From NCBI GenBank assembly GCA_964017045.1, contig OZ024808.1:1203666-1267665 (forward strand): DNA of 64,000 nucleotides, in the 5' to 3' direction. Source of the DNA: Omphiscola glabra (taxonomy: Eukaryota > Mollusca > Gastropoda > Lymnaeidae). Shown here piece by piece: positions 24,408 through 36,800 of this stretch. The notes under the pieces were generated by a model. It worked only from the letters and a program-made list of their open reading frames with translations. It searched no databases and had not been told where the DNA came from. Position numbers and translations under genes: made by a program. Position 1 is the first letter of the stretch. Every line of letters starts with the position of its first letter.

Positions 24408-25160
24408 TGTGAAGTTCATTTGCTCTCTGCATCATATAGTTTGTGAAGTTCATTTGCTCTCTGCATCATATAGTTTGTGAAGTTCATTTGCTCTCTGCAT
24501 CATATAGTTTGTGAAGTTCATTTGCTCTCTGCATCATATAGTTTGTGAAGTTCATTTGCTCTCTGCATCATATAGTTTGTGAAGTTCATTTGCTCTCTGC
24601 ATCATATAGTTTGTGAAGTTCATTTGCTCTCTGCATCATATAGTTTGTGAAGTTCATTTGCTCTCTGCATCATATAGTTTGTGAAGTTCATTTGCTCTCT
24701 GCATCATATAGTTTGTGACGTTCATTTGCTCTCTGCATCATATAGTTTGTGACGTTCATTTGCTCTCTGCATCATATAGTTTGTGAAGTTCATTTGCTCT
24801 CTGCATCATATAGTTTGTGAAGTTCATTTGCTCTCTGCATCATATAGTTTGTGAAGTTCATTTGCTCTCTGCATCATATAGTTTGTGAAGTTCATTTGCT
24901 CTCTGCATCATATAGTTTGTGACGTTCATTTGCTCTCTGCATCATATAGTTTGTGACGTTCATTTGCTCTCTGCATCATATAGTTTGTGAAGTTCATTTG
25001 CTCTCTGCATCATATAGTTTGTGAAGTTCATTTGCTCTCTGCATCATATAGTTTGTGAAGTTCATTTGCTCTCTGCATCATATAGTTTGTGACGTTCATT
25101 TGCTCTCTGCATCATATAGTTTGTGAAGTTCATTTGCTCTCTGCATCATATAGTTTGTGT
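24408..25160. repeat. 34-bp minisatellite, about 22 copies
   Basis: Units contain tttgtgaagttcatttgctc and tctgcatcatatag. The only common variant is gaagttc to gacgttc. Very homogeneous, so a recent expansion. Intergenic. Confidence 0.96.
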
Positions 25161-26506
25161 GCTGGATGGATAAACCTTTCTCTGCCCTCATGAATTTCAT
25201 AAGCATTAAAGACTACCCCCAAACTTAATTGTTATGTTAATTGATCTGATTAGATGTATGTGTTTAGGTATGTGCACAGTAAATAAAGGCTTGTCCGTAT
25301 ACGCTGTAGGTTGTGAGATTACGTTGACAGCCAAATTAAAATATTGGAATAGAAAGGGTTAATGGTTGAACTAAGAGACATTTCTCTAACCGTAGGTCAA
25401 ACATGGGCACTATAAAAAGTGGATCGTTTCATTTCATTAAGCAGCTAGAAATTAGTTGTTTTTTCTACAAGTAAACTCATTAGTCATAGCAATAATTTAG
25501 CCGAGTAGCCATCAAGATAACTCTATTAAAAAGCAAAGTAATGTCATAACTTGAACAAGTTCGGTGCACAAAATTTTAGAAGGAATCATTAGCAATATAG
25601 ATACACTTTAAGCTACCACGAATGAAATTATGTGAGATTACAACGTGCCGGTAACCACTGACGTACTTTGAAAGTGGAGGTGCTTCTACGGCCCGTGTGA
25701 AGGGTTGTGATGTTAATGTCATTTTTGCAAAATATTTGATTGATAGTGATACAGGGCATTCTAAAAGTCAAATTATATTGCACAAGTTAAAAAAAACAGA
25801 ACAAAGTGGAATGCAAAACTTTTTGTGACACCAAATATCAAAGAAATGCAGATCATTAAGATCATTATTTGGGGGAGAAGGCTTTATATGTGCCCATGGC
25901 AATTAATTTTTCCAGATTTGTTCATCCACTATTTACAATCTGGCAACATTATTGTGTTTTGTTTTTTTTAATTGTTTTTTTAAAATTTATTTTACAGATT
26001 TCTGTGTTCTAGTTCTAGATTTAGTGCAATACCATGAATCTGAACATTGATTTTATCTAGAAAATAAATATACTTTGAAAAAGAATAATATTTTAAAAAT
26101 TAAAATCATTAGAATTTAATCATTTTCTGAGTATGTGTATACATTTCCACGAATTAAGTTTTTCATTAAATTATAAACCAGGGGTTCTCAAATATTTGGT
26201 ATGTTGAACCATTTTGAATATTGAAGAAACAAAATGTATGTACTGCCATTTCTTATTTATTAATTCAAACTGGATATATGTACTTCTCGTTGTACTTTCT
26301 GTACCTCTACGTACCAACTGAACCATTTGAATGCACCATTGACTGAGTATCGTTGGTATGCATTATAATACTGTGATGCTATGAATCTTAAATTATCTTC
26401 TGTATATGTCCAACCAGTGCAGCTGTGAAGTTAAATACAGTATATGTTATACCATGCAATTGTCAGTGGCATTCAAAGACCACAAAATAATAAGTGACCA
26501 AAATTG
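25161..26506. other. Intergenic DNA, mostly unannotated
   Basis: No exon-like segment or long ORF. A single hAT-MITE-like end, CAGGGGTTCTCAAA, is at about 26181 without a partner I could find. Otherwise low-complexity AT-rich sequence. Confidence 0.5.
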
Positions 26507-26640
26507 TGTTTCATAATAACAATAAGTAGACTCTAAAGGTTTTTCATAATAACAATAAGTAGACTCAAAAGGTTTTTCATAATAACAATAAGTAGACTCA
26601 AAAGGGTTTTTCATAATAACAATAAGTAGACTCAAAAGGT
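26507..26640. repeat. 33-bp tandem repeat, 4 copies
   Basis: Units contain tttttcataataacaataag then tagactcaaaagg. Confidence 0.9.
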
Positions 26641-27279
26641 GTGTTCGTTGGCATGCAGAGTGGAGTAGAAATCCTAATTTGAAACAGTCTTAACAAAACC
26701 TCTTGTATACCATGCACTTAAGTAATTTTCGTATTTATTTTATAACAAATACAAATTTCTCTCATATTTTTTTCTGTTCCTCCTTCAAAAATGATGGAAA
26801 TGTGTAAACTCTATGGATTGATCTAAGTCTAAGTGAATTTCAACATTTTCTATGTTAACATAGTGGAAACATTGCATACCAGTCCCATTGACTTGAACAA
26901 TTTGAAGCAAAAGTAATAAATAGCTTACACAAATAAAATAAGGATTCACTCATTCCGCCCGCTCAAACTGACAAGAGGTTTGATCATAATTGTGTACTTT
27001 TAGTAAAGACAATTGTAGTATTTGTAGTAAGGGAGATCAATCTAACGGTAGAATCATTTCTGCTGCACTATGCATCTTTTCTCCTGGGTTTGTAAAATTA
27101 TTTTCTGATTAAAATGCTTTATAGACTTGGTACCAATTTTTGGATGGTCTCGTCTTTTAGTCATTTTTAAAACACAAAATATCTAACCTCAACTCCTTCA
27201 CTTCCAGTCTCAACACGTATAAAAATGTTTACAAAAATTAAACTGAAAGAGAAAAAGAGTTGTATCATTTACAACATGG

Positions 27280-27612
27280 CTTAACAGGCAATGGGGTAGC
27301 TACATGGCTTAACTGGCAATGGAGTGGCTACATGGTATTCATGGCAATGGGGTAGCTGCATGGCTTACGTGGCAATGAGGTAGCTACTTGGCTTACATGG
27401 CAATGGGGTAACTACATGGCTTACGTGGCAATGGGGTAGCTACACAACTGACCTGGCATTGGGTTAGCTACATGCCATTGGGGTAGCTACATAGCTTACC
27501 TGGCAATGGGATAGCTACATGGCTTATCTGGCAATGGGGTAACTACATGGCAATGGGGTAGGTACGTGGCAATGGGTAGCTAAATGGCTTACGTGGCAAT
27601 GGGCTAGCTAGG
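27280..27612. repeat. Degenerate 27-bp minisatellite
   Basis: Repeats of ggcaatggggtagctacat and ggcttacgt, with many deletions and substitutions, so an older array than its neighbours. Confidence 0.88.
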
Positions 27613-27764
27613 ACATTCGAGTCACCTAATAAGACGAGTCTGGAGGAAGACATAAAATCGACGATGCCAATGGGAAAGGTTAACAACACAAAAAAATGTC
27701 CTTTGTGGAGGCAATCATAAGCTTTTTATTAAGGTACCCTAAAATACATTTCACTTTCAGATAA

Positions 27765-28100
27765 GGGGACATTATAGGGCACATTATATGGCACATCATT
27801 TGGTGACATGGGGCGCATCATTTGGTGACATTAGGGGCAACACATTTGGTGACATTATGGGGCACACCATTTGGTGACATTATGGGGAACACCATTTGGT
27901 GACATTATGGGGCACATCATCTGGTGACATTATGGGGCACATCATTTGGTGATGTTATGGAGCACATCATTTGGTGACATTATGGTACACATCATTTGTG
28001 ACATTATGGGGCACATCATTTGGTGACATTATGGGGCACATCATTTGGTGACATTATGGGGTACATCATTTGGTGACATGGGGCGCATCATTTGGTGACA
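27765..28100. repeat. 25-bp minisatellite, left part
   Basis: Units read ggcacatcatttggtgacat followed by tatgg. The array resumes at 29881-30075 and at 30228-30295. It was split first or later by a LINE and by a small MITE. Confidence 0.92.
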
Positions 28101-29880
28101 TTATTATTATTATGGGTAGTTTTCTATAGCGTGGTACCCCAGCCTAGGGCTGGGCTCACCACGCTGTACATGCAAATTAAAATGAACTTAAAAAATATAA
28201 ATTAAAAACCAACCATTCCATAACAATTTACATGTGAAGCCATGGGCGGCACTCAGCAGCAACGTTTAACTTTCAGAGGGGGAATCAGTCAGGATAGTAA
28301 AGTTTAAAGAGGTGTGTTTTGAGTGCAGTTTTGAAGGCTGTGATGGTTGATATATTTCTGATGTGTAGTGGAAGAGAATTCCATTGTTTGGGGGCACAGT
28401 AAGAGACAGATCTTTCACCGTATGTTTTTGTGCGAGTCTTAGGGACAGAAAGAATACGATCGTCTGCGGAGGAGCGAAGCTGTCGAAGGGGTGAATAGAC
28501 AGAGAGAATTTCGGTTAGATATGAAGGGCAGGAATTCGAGAAAAAGTGGTGGCACAGAACAGAGAGTTTATAATCAATCCGTGCTTGTACAGGGAGCCAA
28601 TGAAGTGAATGAAGTAGTGGTGTGACGTGATCACTTTTTTTTGCCTTTAAAATTAGCCTAGCAGCTGAGTTTTGAACCTTTTGTAATCTTTCTAAGAAGT
28701 GTTTTGGTGAGCCTGACAGAAGAGAGTTGCAGTAGTCAAGACGAGAGAGAACAAGAGCACAGACTAAGATTTTTGTTGCACTAACTGTGAGGTAGTGGCG
28801 GATGGAGCTGATCTGACGGATAGCAGTGTATGCAGAGCGACAAATGTGAGATATATGTTTATCTAGAGACATGTTGTTAGACAGAATATAACCAAGATTC
28901 CTAGTTGAGTATGTAAACTGTATGTCTGAGTTACCTACTTGAAATGAGGTGGGGAGAGCTGAGTTAGAGGATGATTTGTGATCATGAATAAGAAGTGCTT
29001 CCGTTTTGTCATCGTTAAGTTTCAACTTGCTTAGTGTCATCCATGACTTGACATCACCAATACACTCCTGCAAAGTCCGGACAGCAGAATCTACAAGAGA
29101 GGGATGGGTATGCTTGTATAGTTGCGTATCATCCGCGAAAGACTGGCTCCCCACAGCATGCCTCTCGAGCAAGAGGAGCAGTGGCCTGGTATACATTGTA
29201 AATAGAACCGGGCCCAAAACGGACCCCTGTGGCACTCCATACACCAAGTCAGCACTGCTGGAGATACAGCCATCGACAGCGACTGCCTGCGTTCTATCGG
29301 AGAGGAACGACCTAAACCAAGACAAAACAGAACAAGAAATGCCAAAGTAATTTTCAAGCGTTTTGTAAAGGGTTTCATGGTCGACAGTGTCAAAGGCCGC
29401 ACTGAGGTCCAAGAGGATCAGGAGGGAGACATCACCACTGTCCAATGCAAGCAAGAGGTCATTGGTGACTTTCAAGAGAGCCGTCTCGGTCCTATGGAAA
29501 GGTCTATAGGCTGATTGATTAGGACTGAGAAGAGAGTTGTCATTTAAGTAAGCAAAAAGTTGTTTTAGAACTAGTTTTTCAATGACTTTAGACAAAAATG
29601 ATAAGTTAGATACAGGTCTATAGTTTTTAAAATTATTTTCATCCAGACCAGGCTTCTTAAGCAATGGTTTGATGACAGCTGACTTACAAATAGATGGAAC
29701 AGTGCCCGATGACAAGCTTTCATTGACTATGTTGGTTATCGTTGGGAGCAAATGATCTAACGACTCAACCAACAGGGGGGTGGGGATGGGGTCCAAAGAA
29801 CATGACGTAGGCTTAGACTCCAGAATAGTAATTTTGACCTCCTGTTCTGAAACCGACTTAAAAATTTCGAAATGTGAACT
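28101..29880 (-). mobile_element. 5'-truncated CR1/L2-like LINE inserted in the 25-bp minisatellite
   Basis: A 1.78-kb LINE copy on the minus strand. The (ATT)n 3' tail is at the left, with the same 3' UTR as the copies at 5812 and 13004; the 5' end is truncated within ORF2 so the endonuclease is missing. Both edges are minisatellite sequence (ttggtgaca left, tggtgacatt right), so the target was the array itself. Confidence 0.93.
28285..29880 (-). CDS. LINE reverse transcriptase (truncated ORF2, open frame)
   Basis: The open frame runs to 29904, but its first 8-9 residues (MMCPIMSPS) come from the flanking minisatellite, so it has no native start. Counting from that ATG, reverse transcriptase motifs are in order: NYRPVSNLS near 94-102, LDLSAAFDTVDH with D166 and D172, GVPQGSVLGP at 223-232, FADD at 256-259 and KLKLNDDKTEA after it. 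The C-terminal part has LVLSRLDYCN and LHWLPVQARIDYKL, as in CR1/L2 and related Jockey-group elements. No stop or shift interrupts about 530 codons, so the copy is young. Endonuclease and 5' UTR are absent, so it cannot be autonomous. Confidence 0.92.
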   Translation of the reverse strand, partial: SSHFEIFKSVSEQEVKITILESKPTSCSLDPIPTPLLVESLDHLLPTITNIVNESLSSGTVPSICKSAVIKPLLKKPGLDENNFKNYRPVSNLSFLSKVIEKLVLKQLFAYLNDNSLLSPNQSAYRPFHRTETALLKVTNDLLLALDSGDVSLLILLDLSAAFDTVDHETLYKTLENYFGISCSVLSWFRSFLSDRTQAVAVDGCISSSADLVYGVPQGSVLGPVLFTMYTRPLLLLLERHAVGSQSFADDTQLYKHTHPSLVDSAVRTLQECIGDVKSWMTLSKLKLNDDKTEALLIHDHKSSSNSALPTSFQVGNSDIQFTYSTRNLGYILSNNMSLDKHISHICRSAYTAIRQISSIRHYLTVSATKILVCALVLSRLDYCNSLLSGSPKHFLERLQKVQNSAARLILKAKKSDHVTPLLHSLHWLPVQARIDYKLSVLCHHFFSNSCPSYLTEILSVYSPLRQLRSSADDRILSVPKTRTKTYGERSVSYCAPKQWNSLPLHIRNISTITAFKTALKTHLFKLYYPD

Positions 29881-30075
29881 TGGTGACATTATGGGGCACA
29901 TCATTTGGTGACATGGGGTGCATCATTAGGTGCAACACATTTGGTGACATTATGGGGCACACCATTTGGTGACATTATGTGGCACATCATTTGGTTACAT
30001 TATCGGGTACATCATTTGCTGACATTATGGGACATATGATTAGGTCACATGGGGCACATCATTTGGTGACATTAT
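29881..30075. repeat. 25-bp minisatellite, middle part
   Basis: Continuation of the array at 27765, with more indels and variants such as gacatatgattaggtcacat. Confidence 0.88.
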
Positions 30076-30227
30076 CAGACCTGTTTACCCTGAAACTCTT
30101 AAAATCGTACAATATCATCACAAAATCGTTCAATACATTATAATAAAAAATAAACATACAGTATATATAATGTATACACTTCAAAATCGTACACTGTACA
30201 CCAAAATCGTAAGAGTAAACAGGTCTG
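30076..30227. mobile_element. CAGACCTG-family MITE, copy A
   Basis: A 152-bp palindrome-like element with ends CAGACCTGTTTACCC and GAGTAAACAGGTCTG. Internal acgatttt-type motifs are mirrored. Flanked by cattat on both sides (30070-30075 and 30228-30233), a likely 6-bp target duplication, although the minisatellite itself supplies this motif. No coding capacity; family unassigned. Confidence 0.82.
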
Positions 30228-30295
30228 CATTATGTGGCGTACCATTTGGTGACATAATGGGGCACACCATTTGGTGACATTATGGGGAATTTTTG
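30228..30295. repeat. 25-bp minisatellite, right part
   Basis: Last two to three units of the split array, after the small MITE. Confidence 0.8.
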
Positions 30296-30898
30296 TGTTA
30301 TATAACATGTGCACGGTCTCGATTGATAAGGTGAATATTTTGTTTTCTTTGCAATATTTTCTGTAGCGCAACCTATCCGTGGCAGTAATCCGAAACAACA
30401 TCCAGCGTAGTCTAAGAGTTGGTCTTGTCTAATTATTTATATTTTTGTCAAATTATGTAATTAGGTATTGTAAATGACACTCGGCATTAGTTTTCTTTTT
30501 ATAGTATTATTAATTATTATTATACAAAGAGTATAAACTTTAAACCTGTTATTATAATTTTAAATTAAGACTAAAATGACTATCTTACTTATCAAAATAA
30601 AAATTAATTACATTATTTTAAATATCTTTTATTACGACTATGCCTATGCATATAGTATTGTATTGTATGCCATCTTTCCGTCTACAAGAGACGATAGATT
30701 TATGGAATATTTATGTGCATATGGTAATATTTTAAATAATAATTTTTCAAATTTAGTGCATAATTTAGGTCTAATGATATAATATGATCCTTTATTTAAA
30801 TTTAACTTTGTTTTGTTTAATTTCCGGTATTCTTTTTTTTTCTACGCTCCACTAAACTACAGATACCGACTTACAATTTTTATTTTACCGGAAATAAG

Positions 30899-33800
30899 AT
30901 GGCAGAAGTTGAAACAAAACGAAAGCGAAATGTTCGACGACAAAAGAACGACTCTTCTGAAAGCAGTAGTGAATCTGAAGAAGAAACTAGGTTGGTATTA
31001 ACATGGGTAACCACAAGATGTTGAAAAAATATATTCAATGATATCAAATTTATGGGCTTAGGACAATACTAAAGTAATTATGTTTTTTTTTTCTTGAATT
31101 ATTTTGAGCTTTAAAATTCAGTACTTTATTTAGGTACTTTGACACAAAATTTAAATATGGTCCGATTGCCATGAATGATACATCATTTTAAAGGGTTAGC
31201 TATAAGCTTTATAACAACACCAATTTCATCTTTCTATCTTTTATATAACTTGAGTTATTAATATTTTTGTCAATTTTTTAATGCCTCTTGCCCTTATATA
31301 AGCTATATATTGGACCCAAAAAACTTGTGACCCACTTTTGAAATTTTTTCACTTTTTGACCCATAACTTTTTTATTTTCAAAGATAATGGAACCAAATTT
31401 TCAGTAGATATTCTCAATGCAATATACAACACAATGAACAACAAAAGTTTCACATTATATAATAAATATTTATTTTGGAAATTGTTTTTGCAGAGAAATT
31501 GAAAAAATATCTGTAAAAAAATATTTATTTGGTCAAATGTATTATTTTTTTTACACGAAAAACAAAAAAATTGCAGGTCTATTCCGTTTTAAAGTAACAA
31601 CAACATCAAATCAAATTTATATTTTAATTATAGTCATTTTATGTTCTGTAGGGAATTTGAAAATACCTGAAAAGAAAAATAATTAAAATGTTAAATTCAT
31701 TTTTTTAAAATCAAAGGTCCATACAATTAACTAATTACATGAAATAAATCAGTGCTACTACTTTATTGATGGGACTCTGAAAAGAAATATAGATATGTTA
31801 TTAATAAATTATTCAAATATAACGTCCTGAAAAGAAATATAGAAATAGAAATGTTAATAAATTATTCAAATATAGACAAAATGGTTCGTACTTAGTTTGT
31901 AAATAAATTACAGACAATAAATGTTAAACCAATACTAATAATACTAACATTTGCCAGTATGAGATGAAGAATTCAAAATGTTATGACTTGAAAAGAAAAA
32001 AAAGGGGTAAAATAATTTTTTTAAATGTAACGGTATTTGGTATTCCTTTATTCCAAAAGAAAAAGTCAGAGGCTTATACATTTAAAGTAATGATACCCAA
32101 CAAATATTAAATCAATGCTGTGTTAATTATAACATTGGTTACATCTTGAGTCCCTGGAGTTGCCTGGTGCTCAAATACCTGTGGAAGGAAACAATCATTG
32201 TGTGTTACAATAGTTGTAGCATCAATACTTTTGGAAGGCAACAGATTCTTCTTCTTGTTAACAGGCACTACAACTGGCGCAACAAAAGATTTTGGCTTCT
32301 ATTCCATTTAGTTTCAATTCCTTTCTAAAAAAACAGAAAGCTTTTTATATAATCTTGACACATATACAGACCTGTTTACTCTTACCATTTTGGCGTACAA
32401 TGAATGATTTTGAGATGTATACATTATATATCCGGTATACTGTATGTTTATTTTTTACTATTAAGATAATGTATTGAATGATTTTGTGATGATGTTGTGC
32501 GATTTTAAGAGTTTGAGGGTAAACAGGTCTGCATTTATATATATTGCAATTTTGTAAGAAACATAGTTGGAAGGCCTCATCAAGAGCAGAAACAGACGCT
32601 TTCATGCCCTCTGTATTGTTTGGTATGCTACTATACAGATAGATAGCATAGCCATTTCTTTTCACAAATGCGGCTGCAACCTGGAAAAGGCTTGCCAGAT
32701 ACAGGTTATAATCCTAATTGTCACTGACATTTCTAGAAATTACAAAGTCAAACTGAAAAGAAAAAAACAAAATAAAATTAACAAAATGTGCAGACCATTT
32801 TTATTTATTAACTACTCTTTTATTATAACTATAACTGTCTATATAAATATAGTATAGTATAATTATAATGAAAATATTTATATTTCAATTTTATAATAAT
32901 TTATTATTTATATTATATTTCAATTAGCCTATACTTATACTATATTTATAATAATTTATATGATTGTTTATTTTATTTTGTTAATTTATTTACAAATTCA
33001 ATAACATTAACAATCTTAACAATAAATGAATAATAATATTGAATGTAGAATAAATGACAAACCTACAAAAAAACGTATTTTATTATAAACTAATTAATAC
33101 TAGTAATATTACTAGTATAATTACTATTACTTAGTAGTATTACTAAGACTAAGTATTTATTAGTATTAGTAGCATTAGTATTAGTATTACCTTAGGCCTT
33201 AGTCTTAGTGAATTAACTGAATTGAAGTCTGAAGGACTAATTTTATTTAATTAATTTTAATTCACAAATGACAGTAAATTAAATGTTTATGAAATTTTAG
33301 ATTTACACTTGAATAGATACTTCACATTCTGCTTTGATTTGATACAATTAACTGTTTAAAGTATTGAATAATAATAACAAATACCGGTATTTCCGAAACA
33401 TTCATTATTTTAATGTCCGCCACTATCGATAACTGCGCCGCCATCCCGAGGCGGGAAAATGGGCGAAAAGAGAATTAGGAGTTTTGGTCACCAATTTTCG
33501 GGAGTTTTTTGCGGTTACTTGAGCGCAGTCTCGTTAATTATAATAAGCTATAAAAATCAATTAATACTTTAGAATATTGTCCATTATGTTCTTTTAGTCG
33601 TCGCGTTTCTACAAAAAAAGTATTTAAGCTTTTATTCACTTACCGGTGGTTTTTTTACAACAGCGTAGTGTAGCAGTATCAAACCGTAATGTAACTTATA
33701 GTGTCGTGTGCAGAAACCAATCAACACAACAATGGTGACGTAAAACACAGCTTTTTTATGCAAATTTTGATGCTCGAGGCTATTTACCGATGTTGACGAA

Positions 33801-36800
33801 AGCATTCTTCAAAAAGTAGGTCAAAGGCTTATGCCTCATTTTGAGACATGCGCAGAACCATGCGCGGGCATGTATTGTTATCCCTACTTTATTTAGGTAC
33901 TTTGGTAAACCAAGGGAGACTACTTAAGAATTGGGCGTCGGCGCAGAAGAATCCAAGTTTTTAATTTTTTGAAAGGGTGTGAGCTTTTCCATTAATAAAA
34001 GGACTATTTTGTCATAAAATTGTGGTAACCTTCCACATGTTTACAATAGGACACATCTTGACCTACATTCCAACGTACTGTTTTGCAATGTTGATCGACC
34101 TTAGTTTTAGAAATTTATAGGTGTATATAAGGCATCAATTTTTTAAAAATGAAATTCAAAGAAAAGGTCTTTCATATTAAATCGTGAAAAGCATTGTAAA
34201 TTGATGTATAAATATGCGTGTACCAATTCTCATTGTTGTAGGTCGTGTCCGATGTTGGTTACGGTTGTCCCCTTAACCCTCATTACCATAAGGTCGATCA
34301 GCCTAATTTCGACATGGTGTGGGCCATGCCCCCTTTTTGATGGCGGAAGATGCCAATACTTAGGAAATATTTAATTATTACCACTATTTACATCAAAATA
34401 TTTGATAACTTATGTTTTAGAATGAACTTAAATGTTATTGAAAGAATAAAATTTTAATTTGAGGTTAAAAAAACCCGATAGAGTCCATATTATAAATGAT
34501 CATAATTTGCAGTGTGCAAAATGTCATGGCCATGTTTGTACCATGTTTTTTAAACCTCAAATTTAAATATTCTTGTTTACAAGTTGTCAAATTTTTTTAT
34601 GTAAATAGTGGTAATAATTGAATATTTCCTAAGTATCCGCATCTTCCTCCATTAAAAAGGAGGGGGGGGGGGGGCGTGGTCGAAATTGGGCCATGGGTGC
34701 CACTTTTCCAGATTATCCTGGATTTCCGGATTTGTGAGGCTAAATATTTTTTAGATCCGGATTTGCAAGTTTTTATTTTCTCTCGCTCCAGATTCACCAG
34801 TTCCGTTAATTTAAATACAGATTCTGGGTTTTGAAAAAAAATCAACATGTAAGAACGTGCAAAAGCCTATTCAGCGAGACGCAAGGTCACTATAAATAGA
34901 ACAGGTACTGCGACCTCTCGCTTTTGTTTGCAAACCTCTTGCTTTTGTTTGCAAGCACCTTGCTGTGTCAAGTTACTTGCGTTGACAAGCTATTGTCATT
35001 TCATTTAAAATTAATACAGTGAAATAGGCATGTTTCTGTTGTATATATTTTTTTTAAAAGCTTCCTCAAAATGTGTTTTGTGGATGTGAAAGAAAATACA
35101 GTCAAACCCACTTATCTTGACCTCGGTTAACTCGCCAACCCTATTAAGTCGACGTTTTTGAAGTGGAACCGCCAAATTCTCTCTTTGTCTTAGCATCTTC
35201 TCATCGGTTATGTCGATTCTTTTATGTTGCCGAACCCTAATATCTCAAGCACAAAAGAGGGCCAAATTTGCCACTTAACGTTGGTTATCTCAATCCCCAT
35301 GACCAATCGCCAGCTTTTGAAAATGTATAATATTTTAATTTGAGGTTAAAAAACCCGGTAGAGTCCATATTATAATGGGTCATCATTTGCCATGTGCAAA
35401 GTGTCATGGCCATGCGCATGGGCAGCCATTCACAGTCACTTGCATAATGGCTATACCGTACTACAATCTCATTCATAAAAGGTTGACGTGTGCAAAAACT
35501 ATTAAAACTAGGTCAGGGAAAGCTTTAATTAATTAGTCATGCGCCAAAGTTGAAAGTTCAAAATAAGTAGTTCCCGAAAAGTTTTTTAGTAATAAGGTGA
35601 TGTGTTGCCTTATATAGATTATATAGCATATACCGGATAATGGTAGCCGCAGATTTGGTAAACAGAAAAGCCTTATATTAATACATTATATTAAATTTAC
35701 TGGTATTCTTAGTGCATAGTTAGATAAATTATAATTTATATATAATTGTATAATATTATTTTTAATACAGCATTAGTTCTGTAAATAAAAGTTGTATAAA
35801 ATTATCATTAAAGCGAGAGTTATTTAGCTTGTGAAGTGAACAGCGGAATTGGGTCACAGAATGTGGTGATGCGGTCCATGTTAAAAAAAGGACAAACGAA
35901 GTCGTACTTTAAAAATTCATAACTTTAAAACTTCAACAGCTAAAATTATGATTTTGGTGTATTAATTCTGTAAAAAACGCTGTTGTGTAAAAAAAACCTC
36001 CAAAAACACGTGCATGTACATTCTCATTTATTAACGCACATCATGTACATAAAGAAATTTCAAGCACATGTTAATATTTTGCTGCCATTTTGGTTTCGTT
36101 TATCTCGATCATCAGTTATCTCGACGCTTTTTGGCAAACCCAGAGGCCATCGACATAACCATGTTGTACTGTATAGCCAAATTGGAGAAAACTGTTAAAA
36201 ACAAGTGGCGATGGCAGTGGAATGAAATTGTACACCCACCACTACCATCCTCAGCTTCAGCATTGCTTTCCTTTGCTTCAACTGTGCCACCCTTAAGTAC
36301 ATCAACTGTGCAGACCTCTTTACTCTTATGATTTTGGCATACAATGTAAAATTTTGAGCTGTCTTTAACTATATTACGCTGAGACCTGTCAGAACTACGA
36401 ATTTAAGAGCCCAGGTGAAAATATACTAATTTCGGTAGTTTTTTAAAATAAAAAAAACAATTACTTGTAATTGAAAAGTGCAATTTTGGTTGTAAGTTTT
36501 AATTTGCATTCTACACCCAGTAGTAAATGGATGGAGAAACACGATTTGTTGGGGACCCTGAGAAGGGAATGGATTTGTGTTGATTTAGGAGATTTTGTAT
36601 AAGTGTGGGGGTTCTCTTAATATTGAAGTCTATAAAATTAACACTGTCACATTTCCTTAGTGATTTGAGGGGGAGGGGGGGGGATTAGAAATTATGTACG
36701 TTAAAAAAAATTCTACAATATTCATCCTGAAAGTCCAAAGTCCAAAAATAGCATGTTTATATCTTGAATGCTGTACAAAGATCATCCAATGTTTTGTATG

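Noticed and set aside
23303..25160. CRISPR-like direct repeats
   Set aside because: Units are contiguous with no unique spacers, in an intron-bearing eukaryotic context.
29006..29402. ORFs on plus and minus strands inside the LINE
   Set aside because: Shadow frames of the reverse transcriptase ORF.
31123..33905. Shared 20-mer tactttatttaggtactttg at 31125 and 33886, possible LTR pair
   Set aside because: Homology stops at once on both sides and there is no primer site or polypurine tract; probably a short chance or old repeat match.
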